NCBI RefSeq assembly: GCF_020497125.1
Contig: NC_059081.1
Span: forward strand, 57,742,768-57,806,767
Direction of reading: 5' to 3'
Length of the DNA: 64,000 nucleotides
From: Mauremys mutica
Lineage: Eukaryota > Chordata > Testudines > Geoemydidae
Under the pieces are notes generated by a model, which saw only the letters and a program-made list of their open reading frames with translations, was not told the DNA's origin and ran no database searches. Numbering within the stretch: position 1 is the first letter of the stretch; each line of letters starts with the position of its first letter. Of this stretch, positions 12,405-25,085 are shown in pieces. The position numbers were made by a program, and so were the translations under genes.

Positions 12405-13188
12405 CTGAGAAAGGGAGAGAGAATAAATGCACACAATCCCCTTCTCATCCTTATAGCAAGGAACTGATCAATGACCAATAACGTTCTCAACAGCGTTTTG
12501 GGTGGGATACAGAAAAAAAAACAGTTTCAGGCAATCACAAGATTTCTACCAGGCTATCCAAGTCTAGTAAACAGTAAGGAATCAGAGCCCAGAAAGAGTG
12601 GAAATTGTCTGAGTGATGAAGTTGCTGAGGAGCACGCTCTCTCCTGCTGGAATAACCACTCTGTAAGGGCTTGAAAGAACAAGAGGAGGTGGCATTAATA
12701 AAATGTTTTAAGGTCAGACCCTGCAGCCCTTAGTCCTGAGTAAAGGCTCCAGGAAAAGGCCTTCAAGATACTGGGAATTGATATCATTTCTCTTCAGTTC
12801 TAGTTTCCCTTATAGGAAATTGCCAGAGAATTTAATAGAGATGAAACCAATGTGGTAATATAGAAATTAGTTTAAAAACCTACAGAATTCAGGAATAATA
12901 TCCCTTCAGTAGATTTGTTAACCATTCCAGAGAACTCAATAGGAGGAGTATACATATTGTACTAAATACTGTATTAAATTCCATAAGATTGTTGAAAATA
13001 AACTCAACACTAGAAAGGTGATTTTCTATTCAATTATACTGAACCTTTGTAAAAGGCACAGAATATCTAGATTCACCCACTCCCAGCAATTACCTGAACC
13101 TCATTGACATTAGTCTTAGCCCTGGCATTGGCATGTCTAGCAACATGTTAAAAGATGATGTGTGTGGGAAGGTGAAAGCTGAACTTAC
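12405..13188 (-). other. TRAK2 intron 10
   Basis: 784-bp AT-rich intron; short open frames only, nothing recognised. Confidence 0.8.
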
Positions 13189-13268
13189 TTTTGTTTACTG
13201 AGAGCAGATTCTTCATCTAGAATCAGCTCCATCCGCATTGTCCCCTCAATCTCTGCTGCAAGGGAATC
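13189..13268 (-). CDS. TRAK2: TRAK2 coding exon 10
   Basis: 80 nt, residues 354-380: DSLAAEIEGTMRMELILDEE then SALSKQ. The SLAAEIEGTM segment corresponds to the Spindly-like motif proposed in TRAK adaptors for contact with the dynactin pointed end (family knowledge, not tested here). The acceptor is CCTACAG and the donor GTAAGT. Confidence 0.96.
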
Positions 13269-14903
13269 CTGTAGGGAACAAACCAAACAAATAAAACAAA
13301 ACTGACATTCAAATTTTGGCAATAGACACCCAGTAAAAAACGCACGTTCTGCTCCATTATTATTATTAGTGTCAGTACATAGTGCCCTAAAAGACACAGA
13401 TAAAGGTCAGGTGCACACTAGAAAATGTTTCTGGCATAGCTCTACCAGCAAACTCTCCTAGTGTATATGCTGTTTATAGTAGCATAAAAGTGGTTTTGCA
13501 TGTATAGCTTACATTGGTTCTCCAAGCAAAATAAGCTGCAATGGAAAAAACAGTTTTTGTAGTATAACTGCATCTATACCAGGCTTTTGCCAATATAAAA
13601 ATGTCACCAGAGAAAAATAAAATCACCTCCCTGATATAACTATATTGACAAAAGTTTCTAATGTAATCCTGGCCAAAGACACAGTTCCCCAAAAAGATTA
13701 TTCTAAAAGAAACCAAAATTTACAATAAAAAGTTTTCCACTGGTCATTTAGAACCATGTCAAGGCTATGCATTTTTTATTGGTGCTCAGCACCAATTTCA
13801 TAACAAGGAGATGGCAGAGTAGTATATCATGAAGATAAAATCACAGCAACATTGTGCATTATAAAAGGGTGATTACTTTCAAGAACAGGTTTTTTGTTTT
13901 TTTTTAAAAAGAGAAGCTGTCAAGCTACTAAGGCAGGGGTCAGCAACCTTTCAGAAGCGCTGTGCCGAGTTTTCATTTATTCACTCTAATTTAAGGTTTC
14001 GCGTGCCAGTAATACATTTTAACATTTTTAGAAGGTCTCTTTCGATAAGTCTATAATATATAACTAAACTATGGTTGTATGTAAAGTAAATAAGGTTTTT
14101 AAAATGTTTAAGAAGCTTCATTTAACATTACATTAAAATGCAGAGCCCCCTGGACTGGTGGCCAGGACCCGGGCAGTGTGAGTGCCACTGAAAATCAGCT
14201 CGCGTGCTGCCTTCGGAACACGTGCCATAGGTTGCCTACTCCTGTACTAAGGTCTCACCAGCACTGCAGAAATTTACCAACTGAACCAGAGGCATTTATT
14301 TCTTGAATTTCCCTCAAGAAAACTTCTGAAATCTGCCCTGTTTGTAGCAGAACAGCCATTTAAAAGTTCAATTCATAGCATGTTTCTTTGGGGCTTCCAC
14401 TGATATAACATGCTAGCAGTCTAATCTCTAAACTATTTAGGTGTGGAGAGACTGGGTTCATAAGATACTGGTTCAAAAAATTAAAAATCCTGAAAGGCAT
14501 TTGGATTTTATAGTGATCAGCATGATATAAAACTGGGATCAACTTCTGAGAAAAAGAAAGAAGGTGATGTAAGTGTTTGTGATAGAAAGTAAGGAAAGGG
14601 AAGTAAGGAACACACATGCAGAGTACATTTTAAAAATCTCTTTATAGTGAATAAATGGCCCAAATGTGGCAAGGTTAAAAGATCACTTCTGACCTTAGAA
14701 ATCAGAAACAGAAAAGATTAGCTCATCTAATCCATGCCTCTGACACCCGCAGGATTGTTTTCTTTGGCATTCTACTCATAAGAACAAGCAATTATGGTTT
14801 TGCCCTTGTGATTCCATGTCACTAAAGGCTGTTGATAGTATTACATGCCTACAATGTAACAGTGTGGATACACCATGCTAAGAGAAAGCTCAAGATTCAT
14901 TAC
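13269..14903 (-). other. TRAK2 intron 9
   Basis: Intron with one complete hAT-type MITE (13934-14244). A stretch at about 14690-14790 faintly resembles amniote CR1 3' ends. Nothing else recognised. Confidence 0.6.
13934..14244. mobile_element. hAT-type MITE with perfect 8-bp target duplication
   Basis: 311 bp flanked by the identical octamer TACTAAGG at 13926-13933 and 14245-14252. The ends are CAGGGGTCAGCAACCT and, in complement, CAGGAGTAGGCAACCT. An interior AT-rich block (TTTAAGGTTTCGCGTGCC ... AAGAAGCTTCATTTAA) matches, in the opposite orientation, the end of the 2.8-kb element at 44678-47513. The two are therefore one family, and this copy is a short internal-deletion version. Confidence 0.9.
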
Positions 14904-15041
14904 CAAAGGAAATGCCCCACATGACTGGGGGCGGCAGAGATGTGCAGCAGGGCTGGCTCTGCTGCGCAGCTCCTTCACTTCTTCTTGTAATTCATGCAAC
15001 AACCCTAGACATTCTGCATTCCGATCCTGTAACTCATGCAG
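14904..15041 (-). CDS. TRAK2: TRAK2 coding exon 9
   Basis: 138 nt, 46 codons, residues 308-353: LHELQDRNAECLGLLHELQE, then EVKELRSRASPAAHL and a C-rich turn ending GAFPL. The acceptor is TTGTTGCAG and the donor GTAATG. It closes the main coiled-coil block. A plus-strand reading across it is only its complement. Confidence 0.97.
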
Positions 15042-15523
15042 CTGCAACAAAAAACAGTGGTCATTAATGTAGCCAGCAGTCCGCAACAGAAGCAAAGACA
15101 GTACTACAATAACCAACAGAATTTGCCCCAGGATAAATCTATACAGACGAATATCATTGCAATGCAGTAATTATGTGTACAAAGAACAGAACAGAGAGCA
15201 CTTCCCTACAAATTAGCAAGCTGCAATTCAGCCTAGATAACCAGAACTGTGCACATTCACTTGATATAGTCTTCATAACTGTCTGGAGCAGTAAGATCTC
15301 TCTCCATATACACCTTACCTATTTTGAGACTCATGTAGATTGTAAACACAGTCGGGATGAGTTATTAGAAGTACTCTGTTCTTTTCCTTCACCCTCTACC
15401 CACCATGAGGTTAACAAAACAAAAACAAAACAAACCAAAAAAAATTCCTTGTTCCCCTTTCCCTCCACCTTGCTCTTCTTTTTCTCACCCTATTTCAAAT
15501 GGATAAATAGAAGCCCTCAATAC
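15042..15523 (-). other. TRAK2 intron 8
   Basis: 482-bp intron with A/C-rich and T/C-rich low-complexity tracts around 15415-15490. No repeat family recognised. Confidence 0.8.
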
Positions 15524-15598
15524 CTCTCCTGTCAGCTCTCTCTGGGCATCTTTGGAAGCTTGTAGGTGAAGTTTCAGCTCCTCCTTTTCAATCACATG
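15524..15598 (-). CDS. TRAK2: TRAK2 coding exon 8
   Basis: 75 nt, 25 codons, phase 0 at both ends, residues 283-307: HVIEKEELKLHLQASKDAQR then ELTGE. The acceptor is CCTACAG and the donor GTATTG, a non-consensus but acceptable GT donor. It forms the end of the second coiled-coil segment. Confidence 0.96.
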
Positions 15599-15759
15599 CT
15601 GTAGGTACAAAAAGCAAAGCAAAATAGGATGTTCAGATTATTTCCTCCTTTTTAACCAAACAGAAAGTTGTTCCTCTCCAGAACATCCTCTGAAATAACC
15701 ACACTCCTAAAACAGCAGCCTGTCCCTCAGCCTCTCCTTGCGCTACTGCATGCACACAC

Positions 15760-15890
15760 CTCTTTGAGTTTATGCTGAAGATCAACAATCTGAGACAAGA
15801 GGGTTGAGATCTCTTCCTGATAGCGAATCAGCTCTTCACTCTTTTCTGATAACTCTTCTGTCATTCTGGCAATTTGAGCATGTGTTTCCC
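15760..15890 (-). CDS. TRAK2: TRAK2 coding exon 7
   Basis: 131 nt, residues 239-282: ETHAQIARMTEELSEKSEEL, then IRYQEEISTLLSQIVDLQHK and LKE. The acceptor is TTTTTAG and the donor GTGTGT. This is clear leucine/glutamate heptad coiled coil. It is separated from exon 8 by an intron of only 161 bp. Confidence 0.97.
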
Positions 15891-17726
15891 CTAAAAACAG
15901 AGTAAAATATACATTCAGTACACAGCATTCCCTGATACACCCTTGGTAAAAGTGAACACTGTAGTCTTCAAAGGACAGTGAAATTCCTAAAGATTCAATT
16001 CAGGATGTACAACAGTGGGAGCTTCAGATTGTCAATATGGTGAAAAGCACACAGGCCCTGAATGTCTGTGGTTAACCTCATGCCATCTGTGGTTGACCTC
16101 ACCCATTTTACCTTGCAGTAAAACCAAAGTGCCTTGTCTCCATGATGTTTTTACAGTGGGACAGCTAATGCATGTTAGGTATGCCAAGGTAACACACACC
16201 TTTTTTAATCACTGAAGACATAGTTCATAACTTCTACCAACTCCTTCATTAAATGGCATAGCTCACACCCTGCAAACACTCAAATGGGTCTTTAAAAAGG
16301 TGCAATAACCAATGCATGAGAAACCCAACCTCGCTCAGCCCAGAAGAGCTTGAAATAAAACACGGGGGTGATCTTTAATAACTAGAAACCAGAAAGGGGA
16401 CAGAGATGCAGTTAGCCTTGTAACAGTAACATGAGGCAAGATACATTTAATTGTATATAAAGATTTCTGTAACCTCGGTTACATGATTCATTTTTATGGC
16501 AAATTACAACATAGTGGGATAACAGTAAATCTATGCTGTGAAGAGATAAATTTATGTCTAAAATTAGGGGTAAAAATAATATACTAGAAAGAGTTGAAAA
16601 GATGTAAAATAGGAAAAACTTCATAGTGTGCTTCCCCCTTTCTTTTTCTGTGTGTCATCTACGTAGACTATAAACTCTTTGGGCGCAAGATCCATTTTAG
16701 GAGTTTCTGAAGTGCCTAGCACACCTTTGGATTCTATAAAGTTAAACAAGAGTTACATCCCTCTTATTGGCGGTACAGTGAAATGGTATGTAGGGCAGAA
16801 TCTAGCAACCTCCACTCACTGAGGTTACACAGTTTCTAGGAGGATACAATAAAGCAAGTAGACAATCAGATGGGCATTAATCCAGAACACTTGACTGTTA
16901 TTGAAAATGAGAGCTCGCAACAGTGCAGAGTTCTTTATAGGGATTAATCAAAATAAGAATCTCACAAGATAAGCCTATCTTTCTAGTGAATATGGGAGGA
17001 GGCATAGATCAAATGAATACAGGTAAAAGTTTAAACTATCAGATTATCCAATTACCAAAGAAAGTAAATATCACTCCCAACTGCATCAGAGTGTTTACTC
17101 ACATTTGTACAAGGACAGTGAAAGTTACTGAATTAAGTAAGTGCAAAGGAATGCAAGCATTCTTGTAGAGATTTTACTGCAAATACAGTTGATTTTACTG
17201 CAAATACAGTTGATTTTAATGCTCTATTATGCATTATATCAGAGGGAGTTTGTGTGTGTTTATGGAGCTATGAACATTTAGAATGGGTATCCAGGAGGCT
17301 ATATATTGATCAGTTTAATACTCCAAGAACAGGTGTCATCTACTATTCAGAATCACAGATGTGTCCTTTACACTGATATCTGGGGAGTCTGAAAATCTGT
17401 CTGGAGCTCTCATGAGCACTTAGTTCTCTTTTTTAAGAACTCAGGTCTGCAAGAGGCATTCAATTTTTGGCAAATATCTATTTTCTTCTTTTGCACAGCT
17501 ATACTTTGGTCTCCAAACCAAAGCTCCGTGCCATAGTGACGCTGAAAGAAATAAGTGCTTGTAAACAGAATAATCATTCTGAACTGGTCAAGTAGGTAGA
17601 CTTGAAACACTGTTCATGGAGATTTCTGAAACTCATATCTGAACCTGGGGATAGCCAAAATATTCTAACACCGGGTGATCAAGCACCTTTTCCCTGGTTC
17701 TGCCGAGATACAAACTTGATACTCAC
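15891..17726 (-). other. TRAK2 intron 6
   Basis: 1.8-kb AT-rich intron. A short tandem duplication (TTTTACTGCAAATACAGTTGA unit, two copies) lies at about 17172-17215. No transposon or RNA gene recognised. Confidence 0.7.
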
Positions 17727-17805
17727 GGAGCTCTTTGACACAGTCACTGACCAACTCCCTCTCTTTCGCTTCATATGTAATCGTTTCTGTCTTTAGATGA
17801 CAAGC
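17727..17805 (-). CDS. TRAK2: TRAK2 coding exon 6
   Basis: 79 nt, residues 213-239, starting ACHLKTETITYEAKERELV and ending in CVKEL plus one base of the next Arg codon. The acceptor is TTTGAAG and the donor GTGAGT. It continues the coiled coil that binds kinesin-1 heavy chain in the family. Both neighbouring introns are fairly large (4.5 and 1.8 kb). Confidence 0.96.
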
Positions 17806-19227
17806 CTTCAAAAAAATTAAAGAGACATTAACTTAAAAATTACACTTCCATCTGAAAACATTTCATCTGCAGAAATTACAGGTAATATGCAAGATTATTA
17901 TCAATGAAAGATTAGAGAACAAAATTTCCCCCGTTTTTTCCAATTTGATTATTTTGGGCATTTGACTGTACTTTCTGCTAAATTTATTTCACTACAGCTA
18001 GCTTCCCCTATTTGTGTGGGTTTTCATACAGAAACAGGAGAGAGGGCAGCAACTTAAACAAAAACAAACAGAAAATGTGGGTGTAAGAACATAAAATTTG
18101 GTAGGGGAACTCAGAAGCAGACGCAGTACCCGGAACTAGACAACTTGAATTTACTGCAAATAGGTGTCCTCAAAACAGAGGAATCCTGCAGTCTGAAAAC
18201 TGAAATGATACGTTATTCACACCCACAAAGGCCACAAAAACATTAAAAAAACCTCTCAGAATAGGGACAATACTTTCCTTTCTCCCACCCTTCACCTACC
18301 TAGAATTGTAAGCTCTCTGGGCCAGAGATTGTCTTGCTCTGTAAGTATGTACAATAGCAAGCATACAGGGATCTCCATTTTGGTTGGAGTGTCTGAGTGC
18401 CACCGGAATAAAAACAAAACCATCAATAATTGCCTCTCTCCATCAGAGAATAATTGTTTGGGACAATTTGCTGACAACTAGTGCTGGCTTATCAGAAACC
18501 TCAGTGACTGGGTTTGAAGGTCTATTTCAGAGAAAGGAACTGCAGATAAAAACACTTCCACATAACATAATCACAATGAACTATAAATAGATCTTGGCAT
18601 TTCTCATGAAATCAGGCCAACCAACAAGGAGCTCAATATGCCAGAGGATATTTACAATAGACAAAGGAAATTATATTAACAAAAAAACAATAAAACACTA
18701 GAAAAGCCTCAGTTAAAAGGCCTAGGCAAAATGGCAGGGTGAAAATTGAACCTATCTTTTAAGTGCCATATTTTCATTATAGGTTGGGCTAGTTGCACCA
18801 CTTATTACTATAGTTACACTTCCCCCATTATAAGACCATTTCCAGTTGCTTATAACTTGGCCAAATTTTAACTGTTTGGGATGAAAATTTCAATGTCAGG
18901 TGTCTGCCTCAAGTGGATTATTTATTTATTTATTTAATAGAAAAATTTAGCCAAAATAGTCCAGTCATTTCCGAGAAGGAGCTTAGGGGAAAATGCATTG
19001 TTTTGTTCCAGTTAAAAATAATTCTAGGGATCTTTTCTTTGAGCAGCTTTAGTGCCCCAATGCTTAGGACTAGGAGGCTTGAAATGTGGCAGTGGGTGGT
19101 GGTCTGTGTGTCAGGGTTGTGCCTTTTGCCATCCCTGTGAAAGGCAGCGCATATTTGACCAAGATACAAACCTTTGAAAAAATCAGTTCACACACTCTCA
19201 GTTGAGACTTGCTGGAGCATGGCAGCT

Positions 19228-20042
19228 AGGGTTACCGCATTTCAAGTTCCCAAAGAAAGGCCACTGCCAGGGATGGGGATGGGGGAACTGGAGGGGGGAG
19301 CATGTACTGAGAGGGAGTATTTGGGGGGTGCTGGAAGGGTGTGTGTGTACTGGGATGGAGTATTTGGGGGGTGTTGGAAGGAGTACCTGTGGCCTTGCAC
19401 TCGAGGTTGGGGGCAGTGTTGCACTACCTGTCATGGTGGCAGGTACAGGCCGGGAACGCAGCGTCAGCCAGTGCCTCCCTGCGGGCCTCTGCCCCTCCCG
19501 AGGGCAGGGAGCCAGGGCCTGGCCTTGTCCCCCTCCCAGCAGGCCTCTGAGACCCCACGGTGGGGCAGGCAGAGAGACACTTAGTGGCTCTGCTTACCTG
19601 GTGGGCTGGGCTGGGCGGGATCCAGCAGCTGTGGATGAAGGGGAGGGACGCAGGGCGCAGAGACGGTTGTCCCAGACATTTTCTCTTATTTGAAAAATCT
19701 GCGCAGACAGAGGGCTTGTCTATACTTCCATGGTAAGTCGACCTAAGTTATGCTACTCCAGTTACGTGAATAATGTAACTGGAGTTGACATAGCTTAGGC
19801 TGACTTACCACAGTGTCTGCACCACACTGCGTCAATGGGAGATGCTCTCCTGTCGACCCGCCTTACTTTTCTTGCAGTGGTGGATTACTGGAGTTGACCG
19901 GAGAGTGCTTTGCAATTGATTTAGCGGGTCGACACACGCTGCACTGATTGCAGCAGCACTGATCTACTGGTAAGCGTAGACTGGGACGGAGGATCAAAAA
20001 AGATGTCTTGTCCAGGAAAACCTGGATGTATTGTAACCCTAA
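19228..20042. mobile_element. DNA-transposon-like repeat (AGGGTTACC ends), nested
   Basis: The ends are AGGGTTACC and GTAACCCT. They are flanked by TGGCAGCT (19220-19227) and TCGCAGCT (20043-20050), which match 7/8, as for a hAT-like 8-bp duplication. A G-rich non-coding block occupies 19260-19560. A second repeat, beginning GGGCTTGTCTATACT near 19707 and ending near 19985, appears to be inserted inside. No transposase frame is left. Confidence 0.6.
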
Positions 20043-21545
20043 TCGCAGCTAAAATCCCAGATGTTTCCGTCTACACTAGGCATGCTTCCACATAGATGAG
20101 AGCAGGACTTTTCATTGCATTGCAGCTTCCCCCAGCCTAGGACTGTGACCCTCTCAACAATCTGCCCACGTCCGCTAGAATGGAACAGGGATTGGGAATG
20201 TACCAAAACCCTACTCTTAAAAAAGAGAAATGTGGCAGATTCCAACACACTGTTGGCTCACAGCACTGGCACACCCAGCAGGACTGAGGGGCAGTGTGAG
20301 AGGAGAGGACAGCATGACCAACAAGCCTGCAAACTGAACACAGCTTCCGGAGGACGACACCTGAAAGGCCAAACCTGCTGACCCATGAGAAGAAAGCTCC
20401 CCACAAGTAAAGCTGGAAAACCCTATGCCCTCGGATTTGTACTGGTGATGTGGGCACCACTGTCTGGGTTGCTGCAACTCTCTGAGGTGCACACCTCGGG
20501 AACGGCAGGCTACCCATAACACTTGTACCGCAGCGAGCAGAGTGACAATCAGAAAGAGAATGCCCTAGCAGTGCTGGTGGAATACAAAGTGCTCTCTCAC
20601 AAACAACAAAAGGCTCTTCTTCTGTTTCCTCCAATTGTTAGTCAAGCAAAGTAGTTTGGGAAAAGGAAGTGGCAAGAGACAGGGGACAACGTGGCCAGAG
20701 GAAAGGAGAAGACTTTCCCCCCCTCTTTCCTCCTGCTTACAGCACGGAACCAAGATTTCAGTTCCCAAATACATGCAACTTCAGCCCCATACTGACACAG
20801 GCTTCTTAAAAGGATCTAATATTTTAAATGGAGGGGTTGGGGCAACTTGGAATTTTAAAAATCATGCTATGCAAAGATATGATGTTGGTTTAAATCCTGT
20901 AAATGTTCTCTGTCTCCCTAAGCTATTCGAGGAATCACAGGGTCTCCATCTGCCAAAGCCCAGGTGTTTGATAAGGGACTTTTAAAATGTGAGACATTCC
21001 ACAGGAAAGGGAATCCCAGACAGCAGAAGAGACTGATTTAAAGGAGGTGCGATTCAGTTAATTTTGTTTTCATGATTCAACATTTCTAATGCTCTCCCGT
21101 AAATTAGTCGCAATAGGTTTCTATGTCACAGAGCTAATTTTAAATCTGAGATTAATGACAACTTTCATAATGAGGTATAGTTGAGAGGTTTGTAGATAAT
21201 ATTGGTGATTGACTAGGGCTTAAGTACATGAAGGGGAAGTCATATAAAGGAGAAAAATAAGGCCTGCAAGAAGACCCAGTTCCCACATGCCCCAGGCCTT
21301 AAATTCTGCGACTTGACTAGGTTTTCTTGGGTGCAAAGGCCCAAGCCTGTTGGGAACTACAGCCCTAGGGGTAAAACAAGATCCTCTCCTCACGCTAGTG
21401 ATAATGGAGCACACCAAAACAAACGTATAATCCTTAATTGCGCATCACAAACCTAAGCAACTGCATGATCCTCTTACCGCAGGGTTCCCCCATCCTCTAG
21501 TTCTACTAATCCCATGTTCATTATATTTTGTCTTAAAAATTGGGC

Positions 21546-21672
21546 CTTGATCCTGCAAAAATTGAATACATGTGCAAAAAATTAAGGATAAGAGTATTCT
21601 CATTTAAGTCAATGGGATCACTCATGTGCATAAAGTGAAACGTGCACAAATCTGTGCATGACTGGGGCTTTA
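21546..21672. repeat. Dispersed palindromic repeat (TGATCCTGCAAA type)
   Basis: Contains TTGATCCTGCAAAAATT, the AAGTCAATGGGATCACTCATG core and related words that recur widely in reptile genomes, as I recall. It is imperfectly palindromic. Related wording occurs near 26300-26390 and 37913-38010. The class is uncertain. Confidence 0.4.
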
Positions 21673-22269
21673 AATTGTAATATCCTGATCTAGAATACAG
21701 AATGACAAACAGTAACTACATAGTCAGATGTCAGCTCAACCGTATTACCAGAAGAGCACACCATCACACGATATTAGATCATACAAATCAGCAAGTCCTG
21801 CAGGCCAGTGTAATTCGGGTGGGTAGTTAAATGTGAACCTGTATTAGATCACATACTATAGGGAATTTGGGAACAGTTGGATGTAGCAACTTTTACACTG
21901 TCAGAGATGACCCGTGTCTGCCAATAGTGTGGGCGGGAAGTGAGGGCATCTGGCTTCTGCAGTGTTACTGAGCATGCTCGGTCCATGTGCGCATACTCAG
22001 TACAAGCCAAGCAGCATATCTGGAGGGTTGCATGACCCCACATGCCCCACCCCCCCCACCCATGCGTTGCCTCTGCACACTGTATATTACAGAACTTTAA
22101 AGTCAACTCAGAGTAAAGTGCCAAGTCTGAAGAATGCAGACCTGGGGTGAGATGGTGTATTTACAGTCCTTCTCAGGTAGAGAAGTTACACCAGAGAGCA
22201 TGGAAGCTGTTTTTTATAACACTGTCCTGCAATGTTACGTATGTGGTACATAATAAAAATGAAGCCTAC

Positions 22270-22479
22270 CTTTGATCGGAGATCCAGGTTCTCCTCCTCC
22301 AGTTCCCTGAGTTTGTCCTGCAAGACGTCCAGCTGCAACAGATCATGCGACAGGTTGAAGGAGTCATTGAACCGAAGTGGTGTAGAGCAGCTGGAGTCTG
22401 TCTCACTTTCCTCAGAAGCAATTGAAACAATACGAAGCAATGCATCTTTCTTCGATAGTTCATGCTGCAGCTGGTTAAC
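22270..22479 (-). CDS. TRAK2: TRAK2 coding exon 5
   Basis: 210 nt, phase 0 at both ends, residues 143-212. It runs from VNQLQHELSKKDALLRIVSI through the TRAK2-type serine/acidic stretch ASEESETDSSCSTPLRFN to LRELEEENLDLRSK. The acceptor is CATAG and the donor GTAGGC. The region is coiled coil interrupted by the Ser-rich linker and falls within the kinesin-binding half of the family. Confidence 0.97.
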
Positions 22480-23710
22480 CTATGTTTAAAAAGATAAGTA
22501 TGTTTTGTAAACAAACCTAACATTGCAACGTATTATAATATATTATGTAGCTTTTGAATTCTCGGAACAAAACTTGGTCCAGTTTAAACTGAGGTAAAAA
22601 CAACCCCAAATATTATGACAAGATTTTTATTTATTTTTATGCTGGAAATTCAGGTTTTGTCTAGCTTTGAAGACTATGCTGCTATAGAGGAAGTGAAATT
22701 ATGATGTCATAAGAGACTGGAACTAAGAACTTGTGTAAGAAAAGCCAAGGGAACATAATTACAATGATCTCCAATATGATGAACGCCAGAAGCTGTAGCC
22801 TAGCTGGGGAGCCTGGGATGGGCTCCAGCTTCCAGCCTGGCCTGTGGGGCGTCGGGGGGAAGAGGAGAGGCAGGAGGCCAGGCCTGTCCACTTTCAAAAA
22901 AGTGGGAGGGCCATGGCCCCTTTGCCCCCCGGCCTCTCCTGGTCCAGCGCCTCTGGGTCATATCTTCAAAGTTAGGTGTGTGCAACCTCGCACTTCCAAG
23001 TTCTGGCACAAATACCTGATGTGAATCCACAAACTAAGTCTTTGAACATACATGTGGCCAGTTGTGAGCACACATTTGGTACCTGTATGCTGATCTGTGC
23101 TTGCAGTTGTGCTCATTTCACTGAAAAATCTGGCCCTGGTATGCACTGGTCACATCAACAAGGGGAAAGTGTTTTTGATACAGTTTATAATCCTTTGCAT
23201 GATCCAACAACCTCTTGGTTCCAACTATCAGTGAACACAGGGGATGCATAGGAATTTACAGGGATCCCACGGTGAGGTATATGCATAATAGCTCACCAAA
23301 AGATGGCATGTAGATCTCTACAGAGATCCAGTAGCCCATTGGTGGTCATAATAATTAAAATATATATACATGTTTAAGGATACTATTTAAGGAGTTATGT
23401 ATCTATACTGAAAATTATGTTCTTAAGGTTTTAGAGTTAAGGCATGTTACCAGGAGGTGAAACACTTTGGACATGTTCCTTTCAGGGTGGAGCTTACAGA
23501 CACTTATCTCCCTGTCTGGTCACATGTACCTCACAATGCAGGTCTATTTTCATACTGAGCCACAGGCAGGAGAAAAGACTGCAAAATCTATGAGAGGAAA
23601 TTCACAGGAGAAAACAAGACAGCAGGGGGTGTCCTGTTTATGACTAAAAAAAAAAAAAGTTAGGCTTGAATCTGTGGGTACAAAGAAACACACAGAATCC
23701 ACCACCAAGG

Positions 23711-23900
23711 ATACAAGCTGGATAGCTCAGTGATTTGCGCATTGGCATCCTAAACCCAGGGTTCTGAGTTCAATCCTTGAGGAGACCACTTAGGGATCTG
23801 GGGCAAAAAAATTGGTCCTGCTAGTGAAGGCAGAGGGCTGGACTCGATGACCTTTCGAGGTCCCTTCCAGTTCTAGGAGATTGGTATATCTCCAATTATT
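23711..23900 (+). mobile_element. Cry-type tRNA-derived SINE (turtle)
   Basis: A pol III-type head has a TAGCTCAGTGATTTG A-box region (about 23723) and a B-box GAGTTCAATCC (23766-23776). The tRNA-unrelated body follows, with GGTCCTGCTAGTGAAGGCAG, GCTGGACTCGATGACCTTT and GGTCCCTTCCAGTTCTAGGA. This wording is that of the cryptodire turtle SINE as I recall it. It is not a functional tRNA gene because the anticodon arm and the 3' half do not fold as a tRNA. It is the best taxonomic marker in the window. Confidence 0.8.
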
Positions 23901-24599
23901 ACCTTTATAACAGTGTCTTTGTCTTGTGAAAGAAGGGTCACAATCAGCCTGTCTGTAAATGCTGCAAGGATTCTGGGTGAGCAATATTCCACAAGATGTG
24001 TGAGTATCTTGTTAATTAAGTCAAGGCTCTAGAATGTGAGTAATGATTTTGTTTTATAAGTGGGCTTGGCGGGATCAATTTTTATTTGTAACTTAAGTGC
24101 TGACTGATGATTTTAGCGCGCATACATGAACTGACAAAAATATTTCCACTGATGATGACCAAAAGGTAGACAGGCAAAGAAAGAAAATGCTGCTTCAGAA
24201 CTTATTAGAGTTTGATTTAAGGCTGTTTGCCTTGTACATTTTGACATATGCTATCGAATGATGAACTGTAGAGCGACACAGGGGCCTGCCAGGCCAAGAG
24301 GGGAGTGCCGGTGCTGCTGATGGCCAGTGGCGTTGGGGAGCTGACTGCAGGGAAGCACAAACAAGGCCTCTTCACACTAAGGGCTGGTGGCAGCGAGGTG
24401 CCTCACAGCCTTCGGTATCCCTGGCAAGTGTCAGACTTTGGTAACCATTTCATCCTTCATTAGTTCCTTTGTTGAGATAGCAGCACGTGAGATGGATTTG
24501 AGCAACAGTGGGGAAAAAAAGTTACACGAGACTGAATAAACATGGAAAGATGGATGTGCTTGTGTTTAAAGCATAAGATGGAGGCAGAATCTGGAAGAG

Positions 24600-24745
24600 A
24601 TTCCAGGTCTCATGCTACAGACCTCTTCTGTGATCCCAAGCGAGTCACCTCATCTCTTTGGCTGTTTCATCATCTGTAAGATGGGAATAATACCTCCTAC
24701 TTCACCAGGGTGGGGGAAGCTGAATTCATTGTTTATAAAATATAC
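24600..24745 (+). mobile_element. MIR-like (CORE-SINE) remnant
   Basis: Has the MIR-type succession GTGATCCCAAGCGAGTCACC, TGTTTCATCATCTGTAAGAT and GGGAATAATACCTCCTACTT. Old and diverged. Confidence 0.5.
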
Positions 24746-25085
24746 TGAGTTTCTTGGATTCAGAGATAGTAAGGTCAGAGGGGACCATTATGATCAGCTC
24801 AACCTCCTTGAAAACTATTCTAAGTGTGATGTATTATATTTACAAAACCAACATATCACATTCCCCTTAATGACAATGTACTGAATTTCCATAGTTGGAT
24901 ACTGGAATGATGCACTTGACTGGAATACTTCAGTTCAGATACATACTTTTTTTTTTTTTTTTTTTTAAATAAAGGATCCCGCTGTGGCTGTAGAGTAAAT
25001 GCAATTACCTGCCTCTACACAGTTAAAAAAACCAAAACCCTTTACTCTACATATCTCTCCTCTCTCTGTTTTAAAAATCACTCAC

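Larger units (their letters stand above)
17806..22269 (-). other. TRAK2 intron 5
   Basis: 4.5-kb intron. It holds a composite DNA-transposon-like repeat (19228-20042) with a second element inside it, and a palindromic repeat near 21546-21672. The rest is unique-looking and without gene signals. Confidence 0.6.
22480..25085 (-). other. TRAK2 intron 4
   Basis: Contains a GC-rich, repeat-like block (about 22785-22975), the Cry-type SINE (23711-23900), a MIR-like piece (24600-24745) and a poly(T) run of about 22 at 24948-24966. No host exon signal was seen. Confidence 0.6.

Noticed and set aside
23711..23785. Possible tRNA gene
   Set aside because: A-box and B-box are present, but the sequence continues into a SINE body and does not fold as a full tRNA.
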